In this document: positions 42,501 to 54,454 of the stretch, piece after piece
Layout: every line of letters begins with the position of its first letter
Position numbering within the stretch: the first letter of the stretch is position 1
DNA from: Rhizobium sp. RU20A
Lineage (GTDB): Bacteria; Pseudomonadota; Alphaproteobacteria; Rhizobiales; Rhizobiaceae
Direction of reading: 5' to 3'
Length of the DNA: 64,000 bases
Assembly: GCF_900155885.1 (NCBI RefSeq)
Contig: NZ_FTMB01000001.1
Location: 186,001-250,000, forward strand
Program-made: the position numbers and the translations under genes
Notes under the pieces: generated by a model
What the model saw: the letters and a program-made list of their open reading frames with translations, nothing else
The model's database searches: none
What the model was told of the DNA's origin: nothing

Positions 42501-43541
42501 ATGACAAAAGCCGGTGCACGAGGCGTAACGGAAATGGACGCTGAAACGGGCGCCGGTTCCGCCGCCCGTCCGGCTTTCGGGACGGGCGAGGGGATGATGG
42601 ACGTGGCGGGCGTGAAAATCCCGCCGCTGATGACGCATCCGACGGCTGCCATGGCCGCCGCGACGGCCATCGGATTCGGCATCGCCAGCCAGTGGGCCGG
42701 CGTTGTCGCTGGCATGATGCAGGGCGTCGCCGCCTCGATGGAGAAAGCCGCCGTCGACACAGTTGAGGCGCCGGACGAGGTCGAGGCTGAAGCGCCGGCC
42801 GCTGCGGGCGAAGCAAGCGCCGCGGTCGATGAGGCCGGCGGAGCGGACACCAGGACGGCGGTACCGCCGACTGTCGTGGCACCGAAGCCGGAAGCCGATG
42901 TGGCTACGGCTGCGATGGCGGAGACAGAGACGGCCGAGCCGGTTGCCGCTGTGAAACCGGCGACGGAGAAGAAGACAAAGGCGGTGTCGGGCGCGACCGC
43001 TGCCAAGACGAAGGTGAAGCCGGCTGCGAGCGCCCTGAAGGCGACGCCGGAGAAGACGGACAAGGCGACGGAGATCGATCCGAAGCCCTTGGCCGGTGAG
43101 GGCATGGGGGGCAAGGCCGCTTTGACGGCGCCGGCTCGCGGCAAGGCGAAAGCCGCTCCCGCGCTCACGGCGGCGCCTGTGGATGGGTCCGCAGTCGCGG
43201 TGACGGGCAAAGGGGAGGCCGGCGCGGCAAAGGCGGCTGCGGTCGCTTCCGGACCCGTCGCTGCAAAGGTGGCGGACAAGACGGCGGACAAGGCGCCCGC
43301 CAAGCCGGTGCGCAAGGCGGCCGGGTCGAAGACGGTCGGCACCGACGATCTCAAGCAGATCGCCGGTATCGGACCAAGGGTCGAGCAGGAACTGCGCGCC
43401 CGGGGAATTACGAGCGTTGCCACCATCGCCGGCTGGTCGGTGGACGAAGCGACGCGGATCGACGCGCAATTGGGGCTCTCGGGCCGCGTCGTGCGCGATG
43501 ACTGGATTGGCAAGGCCAAGGCGATCGTCGCCAAGGCCTGA
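42501..43541 (+). CDS. Nuo-operon protein with hydrophobic N-region and C-terminal HhH domain (346 aa)
   Basis: Located between nuoF and nuoG, 5 bp after nuoF. ATG at 42501 chosen because the upstream in-frame codons lie in nuoF. A hydrophobic Ala/Gly stretch (AAMAAATAIGFGIASQWAG) near residues 50-72 could be a membrane anchor. Then comes about 200 residues of Ala/Lys/Pro/Glu-rich low complexity, and finally DLKQIAGIGPRVEQELRARG with a VVRDDWIGKAKAIV tail, the same fold type as the NuoE extension. Possibly an accessory subunit or assembly factor; not part of standard 14-subunit complex I. Confidence 0.8.
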   Translation: MTKAGARGVTEMDAETGAGSAARPAFGTGEGMMDVAGVKIPPLMTHPTAAMAAATAIGFGIASQWAGVVAGMMQGVAASMEKAAVDTVEAPDEVEAEAPAAAGEASAAVDEAGGADTRTAVPPTVVAPKPEADVATAAMAETETAEPVAAVKPATEKKTKAVSGATAAKTKVKPAASALKATPEKTDKATEIDPKPLAGEGMGGKAALTAPARGKAKAAPALTAAPVDGSAVAVTGKGEAGAAKAAAVASGPVAAKVADKTADKAPAKPVRKAAGSKTVGTDDLKQIAGIGPRVEQELRARGITSVATIAGWSVDEATRIDAQLGLSGRVVRDDWIGKAKAIVAKA

Positions 43542-43646
43542 TCGGGCCGCATCCTTTCAAGGGGGTGCGGACGGACGGGGTCGCAAGGCCCCAGGGAATG
43601 ACTGCCGGAGGGCTCTCCGGTTCGAAACACAGGATTGAGTGCGAAG

Positions 43647-45722
43647 ATGGCAAAGCTCAAAGTCGACGGTAAAGAGATCGAGGTTCCGGATCACTTCACG
43701 CTGCTGCAGGCATGCGAGGAAGCCGGCGCCGAGGTGCCGCGCTTCTGCTTCCATGAGCGGCTGTCGGTCGCCGGCAACTGCCGCATGTGTCTGATCGAGG
43801 TGAAGGGTGGCCCGCCGAAGCCGGCAGCCTCCTGCGCCATGGGCGTGCGCGACCTGCGCCCCGGCCCGAACGGCGAGGCGCCGGAAGTCTTCACGACCAC
43901 GCCAATGGTGAAGAAGGCGCGCGAAGGCGTGATGGAGTTCCTGCTGATCAACCACCCGCTTGATTGCCCGATCTGCGACCAGGGTGGCGAATGCGACCTG
44001 CAGGACCAGGCCATGGCGTTCGGTATCGATTCGACGCGCTACAATGAGAACAAGCGCGCCGTCGAGGACAAGTATATCGGCCCGCTCGTCAAGACCGTGA
44101 TGAACCGCTGCATCCACTGCACGCGCTGCGTCCGCTTCACGACGGAAGTCGCCGGCATTGCCGAACTCGGCCTCATCGGCCGCGGCGAAGATGCGGAAAT
44201 CACCACCTATCTCGAGCAGGCCATGACGTCGGAGCTGCAGGGCAACGTCGTTGACCTCTGCCCCGTTGGCGCGTTGACGTCCAAGCCCTACGCCTTCCAT
44301 GCCCGTCCGTGGGAACTCGGCAAGACCGAATCGATCGACGTCATGGACGCGCTGGGTTCGGCGATCCGCGTCGATACCCGCGGCCGCGAGGTGATGCGCA
44401 TCATGCCGCGCGTCAATGAAGAGATCAACGAAGAGTGGATCTCCGACAAGACCCGCTTCATCTGGGATGGTCTGAAGACCCAGCGTCTCGATCGTCCGTA
44501 TGTGAAGAAGGATGGCCGCCTGCAACCCGCCACCTGGGGTGAAGCCTTCGCCGCCGTCAAGGGCGCCGTTGCCGCCGCCGGTTCGTCGATCGGCGCCATC
44601 TCCGGCGATCTGGCTTCTGTCGAAGAGCAGTATGCGCTGAAGGCGCTGATCGCCTCGCTCGGCTCAACCGACATCGATTGCCGCCAGGATGGTGCCGCGC
44701 TCGATCCGTCGCTCGGCCGTGCCTCCTACCTCTTCAATCCGACCATCGCCGGCATCGAAAGCGCCGATGCGCTGCTGATCATCGGCGCCAATCCGCGCTA
44801 TGAGGCAGCCGTTCTCAATGCCCGTATCCGCAAGCGCTACCGGCTCGGCAACTTCCCGATCGGCGTGATCGGCGAAGGCGGCGAGCTGCGCTACCCCTAC
44901 GACTATCTCGGCGCCGGCACCGATACGCTGGCCGACCTTGCCGCCGGCAACCTCGGCTTCCATGGCGTGCTGACGAATGCCAAGCGCCCGATGATCATCG
45001 TGGGGCAGGGGGCTCTGATGGGTGCGGGCGGCGCGGCCGTGCTCGCCGCAGTTGCAAAGCTCGCCGGCGCCGTCGGCGCCGTCACGGACGAGTGGAATGG
45101 CTTTGCCGTCCTCCACACGGCCGCCTCCCGCGTCGGCGGTCTCGACATCGGCTTCGTCCCCGGCACGGCCGGCAAGACGGCGGCTGACATCGTTGCGGGC
45201 TCTCAGCTTCTCTTCCTGCTCGGCGCTGACGAAATCGACCTGTCCGCACGCAAGGGCTTCACGGTCTACATCGGCTCCCACGGCGATGCCGGTGCCCATG
45301 GCGCCGACGTCATTCTGCCGGGTGCGGCCTATACGGAAAAATCCGGCACCTGGGTCAACACCGAAGGCCGTGTCCAGCAGGGCAACCGCGCGGGCTTCGC
45401 GCCGGGCGAGGCCCGCGAGGACTGGGCGATCCTGCGCGCGCTCTCCGACGTGCTCGGCAAGCGCCTGCCGTTTGATTCGCTGGCGCAACTGCGGGCGAAG
45501 ATGGTTGCGGAGTTCCCGCATCTCGGTGAAATCGATGAGATCGCGCCCGTGGAAGCTGGCCAGATTGCTGCACTTGCACAAAAAGCCGGTGACATGGGCA
45601 AATCCCTGTTTGCGTCTCCGGTCAAAGACTTCTATTTGACGAACCCGATAGCCCGTGCCTCTGCCGTGATGGCGGAGTGCTCGGCTCTGGCGCGCAACAA
45701 CTTCAAGGCTGCGGCCGAATAG
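43647..45722 (+). CDS. nuoG: NADH-quinone oxidoreductase subunit G
   Basis: A 691-residue Fe-S subunit. Clusters: [2Fe-2S] ligands in [16 protein letters not shown], the His/Cys3 N5 site in [15 protein letters not shown], and N4 in [10 protein letters not shown] with VDLCPVGAL. The C-terminal part is the molybdopterin-oxidoreductase-like domain without a cofactor. ATG at 43647 ([10 protein letters not shown]) is preferred over a TTG at 43635. Confidence 0.97.
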   Translation: MAKLKVDGKEIEVPDHFTLLQACEEAGAEVPRFCFHERLSVAGNCRMCLIEVKGGPPKPAASCAMGVRDLRPGPNGEAPEVFTTTPMVKKAREGVMEFLLINHPLDCPICDQGGECDLQDQAMAFGIDSTRYNENKRAVEDKYIGPLVKTVMNRCIHCTRCVRFTTEVAGIAELGLIGRGEDAEITTYLEQAMTSELQGNVVDLCPVGALTSKPYAFHARPWELGKTESIDVMDALGSAIRVDTRGREVMRIMPRVNEEINEEWISDKTRFIWDGLKTQRLDRPYVKKDGRLQPATWGEAFAAVKGAVAAAGSSIGAISGDLASVEEQYALKALIASLGSTDIDCRQDGAALDPSLGRASYLFNPTIAGIESADALLIIGANPRYEAAVLNARIRKRYRLGNFPIGVIGEGGELRYPYDYLGAGTDTLADLAAGNLGFHGVLTNAKRPMIIVGQGALMGAGGAAVLAAVAKLAGAVGAVTDEWNGFAVLHTAASRVGGLDIGFVPGTAGKTAADIVAGSQLLFLLGADEIDLSARKGFTVYIGSHGDAGAHGADVILPGAAYTEKSGTWVNTEGRVQQGNRAGFAPGEAREDWAILRALSDVLGKRLPFDSLAQLRAKMVAEFPHLGEIDEIAPVEAGQIAALAQKAGDMGKSLFASPVKDFYLTNPIARASAVMAECSALARNNFKAAAE

Positions 45723-45742
45723 GCTCGGGGGATCTGGTAAAG

Positions 45743-46786
45743 ATGGACTCTTTCGTATCGACCTATGTCTGGCCTGCGGCCATCATGATCGGGCAGTCGT
45801 TGCTGCTGCTCGTCGCGCTGCTCGTCTTCATCGCGTATATTCTTCTGGCCGACCGCAAGATCTGGGCCGCAGTGCAACTGCGCCGCGGACCGAATGTGGT
45901 GGGCCCCTGGGGGCTTTTCCAGTCCTTCGCCGACCTTTTGAAATTCGTTTTCAAGGAGCCGATCATCCCGGCCGGCTCCAACAAGGTGATCTTCCTTCTG
46001 GCGCCGCTTGTCTCCGTGACGCTGGCGCTCGCCACCTGGGCCGTTGTGCCGCTCAACAATGGCTGGGTGATCGCCAACATCAATGTCGGCATCCTCTACA
46101 TTTTCGCGATCTCGTCGCTTGAAGTCTATGGCATTATCATGGGCGGCTGGGCTTCGAACTCGAAGTACCCGTTCCTCGGTGCCCTGCGCTCGGCGGCGCA
46201 GATGGTCTCCTACGAAGTCTCGATCGGCTTCGTCATCGTGACCGTGCTGCTTTGCGTGGGCTCGCTGAACCTCACTGACATCGTCATGGCGCAGCATGAC
46301 GGCATCGGCACGCGCCTTGGCCTGCCGCCATCCTTCCTCGACTGGCACTGGCTGGCGCTGTTCCCGATGTTCGTGATCTTCTTCATCTCGGCCCTTGCCG
46401 AAACCAACCGCCCGCCCTTCGACCTTCCGGAAGCTGAATCCGAACTCGTCGCCGGCTTCATGGTGGAATATGGCTCGACGCCGTACATGATGTTCATGCT
46501 TGGCGAATATGCCGCGATCTGCCTGATGTGCGCGCTGACGACGATCCTCTTCCTCGGGGGCTGGCTGCCGCCGGTCGACGTCTGGTTCCTCAACTGGATC
46601 CCGGGCATCATCTGGTTCGTGCTCAAGGCCTCGATGGTGTTCTTCATGTTCGCGATGGTGAAGGCCTTCGTGCCGCGCTACCGCTACGACCAGCTGATGC
46701 GTCTGGGCTGGAAGGTCTTCCTGCCGATTTCGCTGGCGATGGTCGTCATCACCGCCTTCGTTCTGAAATTAACGGGCATGGCGTAA
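45743..46786 (+). CDS. nuoH: NADH-quinone oxidoreductase subunit H
   Basis: A 347-residue membrane subunit with about eight helices linking the quinone site to the proton channel. Conserved [40 protein letters not shown] and [14 protein letters not shown] segments. Start at 45743 (MDSFVSTY); the open frame upstream runs inside nuoG. Confidence 0.97.
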   Translation: MDSFVSTYVWPAAIMIGQSLLLLVALLVFIAYILLADRKIWAAVQLRRGPNVVGPWGLFQSFADLLKFVFKEPIIPAGSNKVIFLLAPLVSVTLALATWAVVPLNNGWVIANINVGILYIFAISSLEVYGIIMGGWASNSKYPFLGALRSAAQMVSYEVSIGFVIVTVLLCVGSLNLTDIVMAQHDGIGTRLGLPPSFLDWHWLALFPMFVIFFISALAETNRPPFDLPEAESELVAGFMVEYGSTPYMMFMLGEYAAICLMCALTTILFLGGWLPPVDVWFLNWIPGIIWFVLKASMVFFMFAMVKAFVPRYRYDQLMRLGWKVFLPISLAMVVITAFVLKLTGMA

Positions 46787-46847
46787 GGCGCGGATCTTCC
46801 GCGCTTCACCACCCGGCCGGCCTTGCCGGCAAAACTGGAGAATGCAG

Positions 46848-47339
46848 ATGGCAAGTCTTTCCCAGGCCGTCGGATCGCTGTTCCTCAAGGAATTCGTCGG
46901 GGCCTTCTTCCTGTCGATGCGCTATTTCTTTAAGCCGAAGGCGACGGTGAACTATCCCTTCGAAAAGGGCCCGGTCTCCCCGCGCTTCCGCGGCGAACAT
47001 GCCCTGCGCCGCTATCCGAACGGCGAAGAGCGCTGCATCGCCTGCAAGCTGTGCGAAGCGATCTGTCCCGCCCAGGCCATCACCATCGAAGCCGGTCCGC
47101 GCCGCAACGACGGCACGCGCCGTACCGTGCGTTACGATATCGACATGGTGAAGTGCATCTATTGCGGCTTCTGCCAGGAGGCCTGCCCGGTCGATGCGAT
47201 CGTCGAGGGCCCGAACTTCGAATTCGCCACCGAGACCCGCGAAGAGCTGTACTACGACAAGGACAAGCTGCTTTCGAACGGCGATCGCTGGGAGCGGGAA
47301 ATCGCCCGCAACATCGCAATCGACTCGCCCTACCGCTGA
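46848..47339 (+). CDS. nuoI: NADH-quinone oxidoreductase subunit I
   Basis: A 163-residue subunit with two [4Fe-4S] clusters (N6a and N6b): [12 protein letters not shown] and [15 protein letters not shown] at 46848 has GGAG nine bases upstream; ATG at 46842 is too close. Peripheral arm, facing NuoB. Confidence 0.97.
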   Translation: MASLSQAVGSLFLKEFVGAFFLSMRYFFKPKATVNYPFEKGPVSPRFRGEHALRRYPNGEERCIACKLCEAICPAQAITIEAGPRRNDGTRRTVRYDIDMVKCIYCGFCQEACPVDAIVEGPNFEFATETREELYYDKDKLLSNGDRWEREIARNIAIDSPYR

Positions 47340-47494
47340 GCGGAAGGGCGCTTCAGGAATTGTCGTTCCGCCGGTCCGAAGGGCTCGGCGGACGTTCGTG
47401 ACGAGAGGGGCATGCCGGCCGGAGCGCAGGCAGGTCCCGCAAAGGGGTGGATCCGCTCGGGATCTGCGCCGGGGAAGACGAAAAGGCACCGACC

Positions 47495-48109
47495 ATGGGT
47501 CTGCAGACTCTATTCTTCTATCTCTTCGCCTTCGTCGCTGTGGCGTCGGCCTTCATGGTGATCTCGGCCAGGAACCCGGTCTATTCGGTTCTGTTCCTGA
47601 TCCTCACCTTCTTCAATGCGGCCGGTCTCTTCCTGCTGACCGGCGCCGAATTCCTCGCGCTCATCCTGCTCGTGGTCTATGTCGGCGCCGTCGCGGTTCT
47701 CTTCCTCTTCGTGGTCATGATGCTTGACGTCGATTTCGCCGAATTGAGGGCAGGGGTGATGGAATATGCGCCCGTCGGCTTCTTCGTCGGCATCGTCCTG
47801 GCGGCGGAACTGATCATCGTTGTGGCCGGCTCCGTCTTCTCGCCGGAGATCGCCAAGACGGTGTCCATGCCGATGCGGTCGCTTTCCGAGCGCCAGAATA
47901 CGCAGCAGCTCGGCGACGTGCTCTACACCCACTACGTCTTCTTCTTCCAGATCGCCGGCCTGGTGCTGCTGGTGGCCATGATCGGCGCCATCGTGCTGAC
48001 CCTGCGTCACCGTACCAACATCAAGCGGCAGAATATTTCCGAGCAGGTCGCGCGCACGCCCGCCACCGCCGTCGAGGTGGTGAAGGTAAAGCCGGGGCAG
48101 GGCGTCTGA
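47495..48109 (+). CDS. nuoJ: NADH-quinone oxidoreductase subunit J
   Basis: A 204-residue membrane subunit with five hydrophobic helices, beginning MGLQTLFFYLFAFVAV; the conserved FLILTFFNAAGLFLLTGAEF region is present. The open frame begins earlier (47447), but the helix start and family length favour 47495. Confidence 0.95.
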   Translation: MGLQTLFFYLFAFVAVASAFMVISARNPVYSVLFLILTFFNAAGLFLLTGAEFLALILLVVYVGAVAVLFLFVVMMLDVDFAELRAGVMEYAPVGFFVGIVLAAELIIVVAGSVFSPEIAKTVSMPMRSLSERQNTQQLGDVLYTHYVFFFQIAGLVLLVAMIGAIVLTLRHRTNIKRQNISEQVARTPATAVEVVKVKPGQGV

Positions 48110-48135
48110 GGCGCGGGACATAAGGAAACAGGCAC

Positions 48136-48444
48136 ATGGAAATCGGTATCGGCCATTATCTCACCGTCAGCGCCATCCTCTTCGTCTTCGGCGTGTTCGG
48201 CATCTTCATCAACCGCAAGAACGTCATCGTCATCCTGATGTCGGTGGAACTGATCCTGCTGGCGGTCAACATCAACATGGTGGCCTTCTCGGCCTTCCTC
48301 AACGACATCACCGGCCAGGTTTTCGCGCTGTTCATCCTGACCGTCGCGGCCGCCGAAGCGGCCATCGGACTTGCAATTCTCGTCGTCTTCTATCGTAACC
48401 GCGGCTCCATCGCGGTCGAAGACGTCAACATGATGAAGGGCTGA
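48136..48444 (+). CDS. nuoK: NADH-quinone oxidoreductase subunit K
   Basis: A 102-residue three-helix membrane subunit with the conserved glutamates in [12 protein letters not shown] and [11 protein letters not shown] needed for proton movement. Normal length; AGGAAACAGGCAC precedes the ATG. Confidence 0.97.
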   Translation: MEIGIGHYLTVSAILFVFGVFGIFINRKNVIVILMSVELILLAVNINMVAFSAFLNDITGQVFALFILTVAAAEAAIGLAILVVFYRNRGSIAVEDVNMMKG

Positions 48445-48450
48445 CGGCTC

Positions 48451-50448
48451 ATGGATACCATTATCAAGGCAATCGTCTTCCTGCCTTTGATCGGCTTTCT
48501 GGTGGCCGGCCTCGGCGGCCGCGCCATCGGCGCCAAGGCGTCCGAGTTCGTCACCACCGGCCTGATGATGATCGTGGCGGTGCTGTCCTGGATCACTTTC
48601 TTCCACGTCGCGCTCGGCGAAGAGGAGATGATCAAGGTCGCCGTGCTGCGCTGGATCCAGTCCGGCACCTTTGATGTCGAATGGGCCTTCCGCGTCGACA
48701 CGCTGACGGCAGTGATGTTCGTCGTGGTCAACACGGTCTCGACGCTCGTGCATCTCTATTCGATCGGCTACATGCACCACGACCCGCATCGGCCGCGCTT
48801 CTTCGCCTATCTCTCGCTCTTCACTTTCGCCATGCTCATGCTGGTGACGTCGGACAATCTGCTGCAGATGTTCTTCGGCTGGGAAGGCGTGGGCCTGGCG
48901 TCCTATCTCCTGATCGGCTTCTGGTTCAAGAAGCCCTCGGCGAGTGCCGCCGCCATGAAGGCATTCATCGTCAACCGCGTCGGCGACTTCGGTTTCATCC
49001 TTGGCATCTTCTCGGTCTTCGTGCTCTTCGGTTCGGTCAACTTCGAAGTCATCTTCGCCGCGACCAAGACCTACCTGCCGGCCGAAGGCGCTGCGCAAAG
49101 CGCCGATGCCGTCATCACGCTCTTTGGCATGCACCTCGACAAGGGCCACGCGATCACTGCGACCTGCCTGCTTCTCTTCCTCGGCGCGATGGGCAAGTCG
49201 GCGCAGTTCCTGCTGCACACCTGGCTGCCGGACGCCATGGAAGGCCCGACTCCGGTTTCGGCCCTCATCCATGCCGCGACCATGGTCACCGCCGGCGTCT
49301 TCCTCGTCGCCCGCATGTCGCCGCTCTTCGAACTGTCGCATGATGCGCTGATGGTCGTCACCGTCGTCGGTGCCATCACCGCCTTCTTCGCGGCCACCGT
49401 CGGCCTCGTGCAGAACGACATCAAGCGCGTCATTGCCTATTCGACCTGCTCGCAGCTCGGCTACATGTTCGTGGCGCTCGGCGTCGGCGCCTATGGCGCG
49501 GCCGTCTTCCACCTCTTCACCCACGCCTTCTTCAAGGCGCTCCTGTTCCTTGGTGCCGGCTCGGTGATCCATGCCGTCGATGGCGAGCAGGACATGCGCT
49601 ACATGGGCGGCCTGAGGAAGCACATTCCCGTCACCTTCTGGATGATGACGATCGGAACGCTGGCGCTGACCGGCGTCGGCATCCCCGGCACGATGATCGG
49701 CTTTGCCGGCTTCTTCTCGAAGGACGTGATCATCGAATCGGCCTATGCATCCCATTCGGCCGTCGCCGGCTTCGCCTTCTGGATGCTGGTGATTGCGGCA
49801 CTTTTCACAAGCTTCTACTCCTGGCGTCTTGCCTTTCTCACCTTCTTCGGCAAGCCGCGCGCTTCGGACCATGTCATGCACCACGTGCATGAATCGCCCG
49901 CTGTCATGCTGATCCCGCTCTACATTCTGGGTGCAGGTGCCGTGCTCGCCGGCGTGCTCTTCGAAGGCTACTTCTTCGGCCACCACTATGCCGAGTTCTG
50001 GCAGGGCGCTCTCTTCACCGGTCCGGAAAACGAGATCCTCGAAGAGTTCCACCATGTCCCGCTCTGGGTGAAGTGGAGCCCCTTCGTTGCCATGGCCCTC
50101 GGTTTCGTCACCGCCTGGTACATGTACATCAAGTCGCCGCAGACGCCGAAGGTGCTCGCCAAGCAGCACCATGGCCTCTACAATTTCCTGCTCAACAAGT
50201 GGTACTTCGACGAGCTCTACGATTTCATCTTCGTTCGCCCGGCCAAGTGGCTCGGCACCTTCCTCTGGAAGGAAGGTGACGGCCGCGTCATCGACGGCTT
50301 TGGCCCGAACGGCATTGCCGCCCGCGTCATGGACGTCACCGATCGTGTCGTTCGCCTGCAGACCGGCTACCTCTACCACTACGCATTCGTCATGCTCATC
50401 GGTATCGCTGCGCTCGTTACCTGGATGATGCTCGGGAGTTCCATGTGA
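48451..50448 (+). CDS. nuoL: NADH-quinone oxidoreductase subunit L
   Basis: A 665-residue antiporter-like subunit with about 16 helices and the lateral amphipathic helix at the C-terminus. Key segments: [38 protein letters not shown] and [16 protein letters not shown]. It overlaps nuoM by one base (TGATG). Confidence 0.97.
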   Translation: MDTIIKAIVFLPLIGFLVAGLGGRAIGAKASEFVTTGLMMIVAVLSWITFFHVALGEEEMIKVAVLRWIQSGTFDVEWAFRVDTLTAVMFVVVNTVSTLVHLYSIGYMHHDPHRPRFFAYLSLFTFAMLMLVTSDNLLQMFFGWEGVGLASYLLIGFWFKKPSASAAAMKAFIVNRVGDFGFILGIFSVFVLFGSVNFEVIFAATKTYLPAEGAAQSADAVITLFGMHLDKGHAITATCLLLFLGAMGKSAQFLLHTWLPDAMEGPTPVSALIHAATMVTAGVFLVARMSPLFELSHDALMVVTVVGAITAFFAATVGLVQNDIKRVIAYSTCSQLGYMFVALGVGAYGAAVFHLFTHAFFKALLFLGAGSVIHAVDGEQDMRYMGGLRKHIPVTFWMMTIGTLALTGVGIPGTMIGFAGFFSKDVIIESAYASHSAVAGFAFWMLVIAALFTSFYSWRLAFLTFFGKPRASDHVMHHVHESPAVMLIPLYILGAGAVLAGVLFEGYFFGHHYAEFWQGALFTGPENEILEEFHHVPLWVKWSPFVAMALGFVTAWYMYIKSPQTPKVLAKQHHGLYNFLLNKWYFDELYDFIFVRPAKWLGTFLWKEGDGRVIDGFGPNGIAARVMDVTDRVVRLQTGYLYHYAFVMLIGIAALVTWMMLGSSM

Positions 50449-51959
50449 TGATCGACTGGCCCGTCCTCTCCGCGGTCACCTTCATACCGCTCGTCGGCGT
50501 TCTCCTCCTGCTCTTCACGCGGGAGGACAGCCCCTACGGACGCCGCAATATCCTGAACGTCTCGTTGCTGACGACGCTCGTCACATTCGTGGTGTCGCTT
50601 TACATCTGGTACAACTTCGACAGCGCCAATCCGGGCTTCCAGATGGTGGAGAAGCATGCCTGGCTCGGCACCGGCATTTCCTATCACCTCGGCGTCGACG
50701 GTATCTCCGTGCTGTTCGTGGTGCTCTCCGCCTTCCTCATGCCCTTCTGCGTGCTTGCGAGCTGGGTCTCGGTCGAAAAGCGCCTGAAGAGCTACATGAT
50801 CGCCTTCCTGCTGCTCGAAACGCTGATGATCGGCGTCTTCGTGTCGCTCGACATCGTGCTCTTCTACGTCTTCTTCGAAGCCGGCCTCATCCCGATGTTC
50901 ATCATCATCGGTGTCTGGGGCGGCAAGGATCGCGTCTACGCCTCCTACAAATTCTTCCTCTACACGCTGCTCGGCTCCGTGCTGATGCTGCTCGCCATCA
51001 TGGCCATGTACTGGCAGGCTGGCACGACGAGCATTCCGGAACTTCTTGCCTACAGCTTCCCGCGTGAGATGCAGACTTGGCTGTGGCTCGCCTTCTTCGC
51101 CTCTTTCGCGGTGAAGATGCCGATGTGGCCGGTTCACACCTGGCTGCCGGACGCCCACGTGCAGGCGCCGACGGCCGGTTCCGTCATCCTTGCCGGCATC
51201 CTGCTGAAGCTCGGCGGCTACGGCTTCCTGCGCTTCTCGCTGCCGATGTTCCCGCTGGCGTCCGACTATTTCGCGCCCTTCGTCTTCACGCTGTCGGTCG
51301 TCGCCATCATCTACACCTCGCTGGTCGCGATGATGCAGCAGGACATCAAGAAGCTGATCGCCTATTCGTCCGTCGCCCACATGGGGTACGTGACGATGGG
51401 CATCTTCGCCGCCAACGTTCAGGGCGTTCAGGGTGCGCTGTTCCAGATGCTCTCGCACGGCATCGTCTCGGGCGCGCTCTTCCTCTGCGTCGGTGTCGTC
51501 TACGACCGTCTGCATACCCGCGAGATTTCGGCCTATGGCGGTCTCGTCAACAACATGCCGAAATACGCGGTTGCCTTCATGGTGTTCACCATGGCCAATG
51601 TCGGTCTTCCCGGCACCTCCGGCTTCGTCGGCGAAGCGCTGACGCTGCTTGGCGCCTTCCGCGCCAACACCTGGGTCGCGCTCTTTGCCGCCACCGGTGT
51701 CATCCTCTCGGCTGCCTATGCGCTGTGGCTCTATCGCCGCGTCGTCTTCGGTGCGCTCGAAAAGGAAAGCCTGAAGAAGCTGCTCGATCTTTCGGCACGC
51801 GAAAAGCTGATCCTTTATCCGATGGTCATCCTGACGATCTTCTTCGGTGTCTATCCGGCACCGGTGTTCGACGCCACGGCCGCCTCGGTGGACCAGCTCA
51901 TCAATAACTATACCGCCGCATTGCAGGCCGCGCAGAGCGTGGCTCTGGCCGTGAACTGA
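50448..51959 (+). CDS. nuoM: NADH-quinone oxidoreductase subunit M
   Basis: A 503-residue antiporter-like subunit. Segments [40 protein letters not shown] and [18 protein letters not shown] carry the channel glutamate and lysines. ATG at 50448 overlaps the nuoL stop; GTG at 50445 is an alternative. Confidence 0.97.
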   Translation: MIDWPVLSAVTFIPLVGVLLLLFTREDSPYGRRNILNVSLLTTLVTFVVSLYIWYNFDSANPGFQMVEKHAWLGTGISYHLGVDGISVLFVVLSAFLMPFCVLASWVSVEKRLKSYMIAFLLLETLMIGVFVSLDIVLFYVFFEAGLIPMFIIIGVWGGKDRVYASYKFFLYTLLGSVLMLLAIMAMYWQAGTTSIPELLAYSFPREMQTWLWLAFFASFAVKMPMWPVHTWLPDAHVQAPTAGSVILAGILLKLGGYGFLRFSLPMFPLASDYFAPFVFTLSVVAIIYTSLVAMMQQDIKKLIAYSSVAHMGYVTMGIFAANVQGVQGALFQMLSHGIVSGALFLCVGVVYDRLHTREISAYGGLVNNMPKYAVAFMVFTMANVGLPGTSGFVGEALTLLGAFRANTWVALFAATGVILSAAYALWLYRRVVFGALEKESLKKLLDLSAREKLILYPMVILTIFFGVYPAPVFDATAASVDQLINNYTAALQAAQSVALAVN

Positions 51960-51978
51960 CGACAGGATCCGTGGGACA

Positions 51979-53418
51979 ATGGTTGAAAACCTCATCATAA
52001 GCCTGCAGCTTTCGGCGCCGGAGCTGATCCTCGCCGTTGGCGCGCTGATCCTTCTCATGATCGGCGTCTTCTCCGGCGAGAAGTCGACCTCGACCGTCAC
52101 GGGTCTGGCGGTCGCGGTGCTGATCATCGCCGGCCTCTGGCTCGTGCTGCGCACCGGGGAGGGTCTTGCCTATAACGGCGCCTTCGTTTCGGACGCCTTT
52201 GCCAAGTTCATGAAGGTGCTGGCGCTGATCGGCTCGATCACCGCGCTCGTCATGACCGTCGGCCATGCCCGTTCGGAACAGATTGATCGCTTCGAGTTTC
52301 CGGTTCTGGTGGTGCTGGCAACGCTCGGCATGCTCCTGATGATCTCGGCCAACGACCTGATCTCGGTCTATCTGGCGCTTGAACTCCAGTCGCTGGCCCT
52401 CTACGTTGTCGCCGCCATCAACCGCGACAGCCTGCGGTCCACCGAAGCCGGCCTCAAATACTTCGTGCTGGGCGCGCTGTCTTCGGGTCTCTTGCTCTAC
52501 GGCATGTCGCTGGTCTACGGTTTCACCGGCCATACCGGTTTTGCGGAGATCGCAACGGCGCTGACGTCTGAAACCCGCTCGCTCGGTTTCGTCTTCGGCC
52601 TCGTCTTCGTGCTGGCCGGCATCGCCTTTAAGATCTCGGCCGTGCCGTTCCACATGTGGACGCCGGACGTTTATGAAGGTGCTCCGACGCCGGTTACCGC
52701 CTTCTTCGCGGCCGCACCGAAGGTTGCCGCCATGGCGATGCTGGTGCGCATCGTCATCGAAGCCTTCCAGCCGGTCGGCCATGACTGGCAGCAGATCATC
52801 GTCTTCATCTCGATCGCCTCCATGGTGCTCGGCTCCTTCGCGGCCATCGGCCAGAAGAACATCAAGCGACTGATGGCCTATTCGTCGATCGGTCACATGG
52901 GCTACGCGCTTGTTGGTCTCGCCTCCGGCTCCGTGGCCGGCGTGCGCGGCGTGCTGATCTACATGCTGATCTACATGGTCATGACGCTTGGTACCTTCGC
53001 CTGCATCCTCGCCATGCGCCGCAAGGATGGCGAAGCGGTCGAGAACACCGATGATCTGGCCGGTCTCTCGCAGACCAAGCCCTTCATGGCGGTCGTGCTG
53101 ACGATCCTGATGTTCTCGCTGGCCGGCATTCCGCCGCTCGCTGGTTTCTTTGCCAAGTACTTCGTGTTCATGGCGGCCATCGAAGCCAAGCTCTATGCGC
53201 TGGCCATCATCGGGGTTCTCGCGTCGGTCGTGGGCGCCTACTACTACCTGCGTGTCATCAAGCTGATGTGGTTCGATGATCCCAAGGGCGAGTTCGGCCG
53301 CACCGCCGGCGAACTGCGGCTCGTCTTCGGCCTCTCGGCGCTCTTCGTCGTCGGCTATATCCTGATCGGCGGCCCGCTGGGCAGCGCGGCCGATGTTGCG
53401 GCGCGGACGTTCTTTTGA
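51979..53418 (+). CDS. nuoN: NADH-quinone oxidoreductase subunit N
   Basis: A 479-residue third antiporter-like subunit. [41 protein letters not shown] and [16 protein letters not shown] are conserved. It closes the nuo operon and overlaps birA by 4 bp. Confidence 0.97.
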   Translation: MVENLIISLQLSAPELILAVGALILLMIGVFSGEKSTSTVTGLAVAVLIIAGLWLVLRTGEGLAYNGAFVSDAFAKFMKVLALIGSITALVMTVGHARSEQIDRFEFPVLVVLATLGMLLMISANDLISVYLALELQSLALYVVAAINRDSLRSTEAGLKYFVLGALSSGLLLYGMSLVYGFTGHTGFAEIATALTSETRSLGFVFGLVFVLAGIAFKISAVPFHMWTPDVYEGAPTPVTAFFAAAPKVAAMAMLVRIVIEAFQPVGHDWQQIIVFISIASMVLGSFAAIGQKNIKRLMAYSSIGHMGYALVGLASGSVAGVRGVLIYMLIYMVMTLGTFACILAMRRKDGEAVENTDDLAGLSQTKPFMAVVLTILMFSLAGIPPLAGFFAKYFVFMAAIEAKLYALAIIGVLASVVGAYYYLRVIKLMWFDDPKGEFGRTAGELRLVFGLSALFVVGYILIGGPLGSAADVAARTFF

Positions 53419-54188
53419 TCACCGCGTCATCTGCCGGGCGGCATCGGCTCGATGCCTTCCGCCACGAGCATCTGTCGGAGACCGTCTCCACCAACACGAC
53501 CGCGCTCGAACGGGCGCGGTCTGGTGATTCCGGGCGGCTCTGGATTACCGCGGATCGCCAGACCGGCGGGCGCGGGCGCCGCGGCCGGGCCTGGTCCTCG
53601 GAGCCGGGCAATCTCTATGCGTCGCTGCTCCTCATCGATGCGGCGCCGGTGGAGGCGCTGGTCAGCCTGCCGCTTGCCGTCGCGATCGCCGTGCAGCGGG
53701 CCGTGCAGGCGGTGCTGCCCCCGGATGGGGCCAAGGCTGCCGTGAAGTGGCCGAACGATATCCTGATCGATGGTGCCAAGATGTGCGGCATCCTCATCGA
53801 GGGCGAGCGTCTCCTGGATGGACGGCATGCGGTCGTCATCGGCATCGGCGTCAATGTGGCGATGGCCCCCGAAAGCGGGCTTTATCCTGTGACGACCATT
53901 CGCGCATCCGGTGGCACGGTTCTCCCCGACGAACTCTTCACCCATCTCTTCATGGAGATGGCGGCGGCGCTGGATCTGTGGGATGCTGGTCGTGGATTGC
54001 CGGATATCGTCGCGGCCTGGCGTCGTGCTGCCCACGGCATCGGGCAGCCGATTACGGTGAATTTGACCGAACGGTCGATCCCCGGCCGCTTCGTCGATAT
54101 CGATGAGACTGGCCACCTGATTCTCGAGACAGATGATGGCCCACGCCTGCGCATCGCGGCGGGCGACGTGTTCTTCGATCGAAGGTGA
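53415..54188 (+). CDS. birA: Biotin-[acetyl-CoA-carboxylase] ligase
   Basis: A 257-residue biotin protein ligase without the N-terminal DNA-binding domain of E. coli BirA, so it cannot act as a repressor. [18 protein letters not shown] is the biotinyl-AMP loop; [18 protein letters not shown] is the ATP/biotin site; the C-terminal SH3-like domain has [12 protein letters not shown]. The likely start is TTG at 53415 overlapping the nuoN stop, so it is translationally coupled. birA at the end of nuo is common in Rhizobiales. Confidence 0.92.
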   Translation: MITASSAGRHRLDAFRHEHLSETVSTNTTALERARSGDSGRLWITADRQTGGRGRRGRAWSSEPGNLYASLLLIDAAPVEALVSLPLAVAIAVQRAVQAVLPPDGAKAAVKWPNDILIDGAKMCGILIEGERLLDGRHAVVIGIGVNVAMAPESGLYPVTTIRASGGTVLPDELFTHLFMEMAAALDLWDAGRGLPDIVAAWRRAAHGIGQPITVNLTERSIPGRFVDIDETGHLILETDDGPRLRIAAGDVFFDRR

Positions 54189-54454
54189 GCGCCAGCGCGG
54201 CAGGTTCGCAAGGAAGCAGGCAGTCAGGTATCGAAGGTTCGCCCGAAGGGCGGCGCGATATCGCAGCCGGTGGGCCGACAAAGGAATGTGAGGGCGTGAC
54301 CGGTACCCCCCGCCGGAGACGCCGAAACGGGACGACCGACGTCGTCCCGAGCGGGGACCGCACGCGCGTCCGGCCATTCGGCTGGCTGCGCCTATTCTGT
54401 TGGATAAGGGACCGTAGTCTGTGAGGCGCGGCCCAAGCGAAAGTGACTGAAGAT
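54189..54454 (+). other. birA-rnj intergenic region
   Basis: 266 bp with no convincing gene; a short open frame (54185-54424) overlaps birA and lacks a recognisable product. It probably holds the rnj promoter. Confidence 0.4.

Noticed and set aside
41066-43660. 864-aa minus-strand frame over nuoF and the HhH gene
   Set aside because: Ala/Ser/Thr-rich antisense of low-complexity sequence; spans two genuine genes.
48007-50379. 790-aa and similar long frames opposite nuoL, nuoM and nuoG
   Set aside because: Glu/Asp/His-rich mirror images of hydrophobic membrane genes, not genes.
54185-54424. 79-aa frame between birA and rnj
   Set aside because: Starts inside birA, Arg/Gly-rich, no ribosome site or recognisable product.
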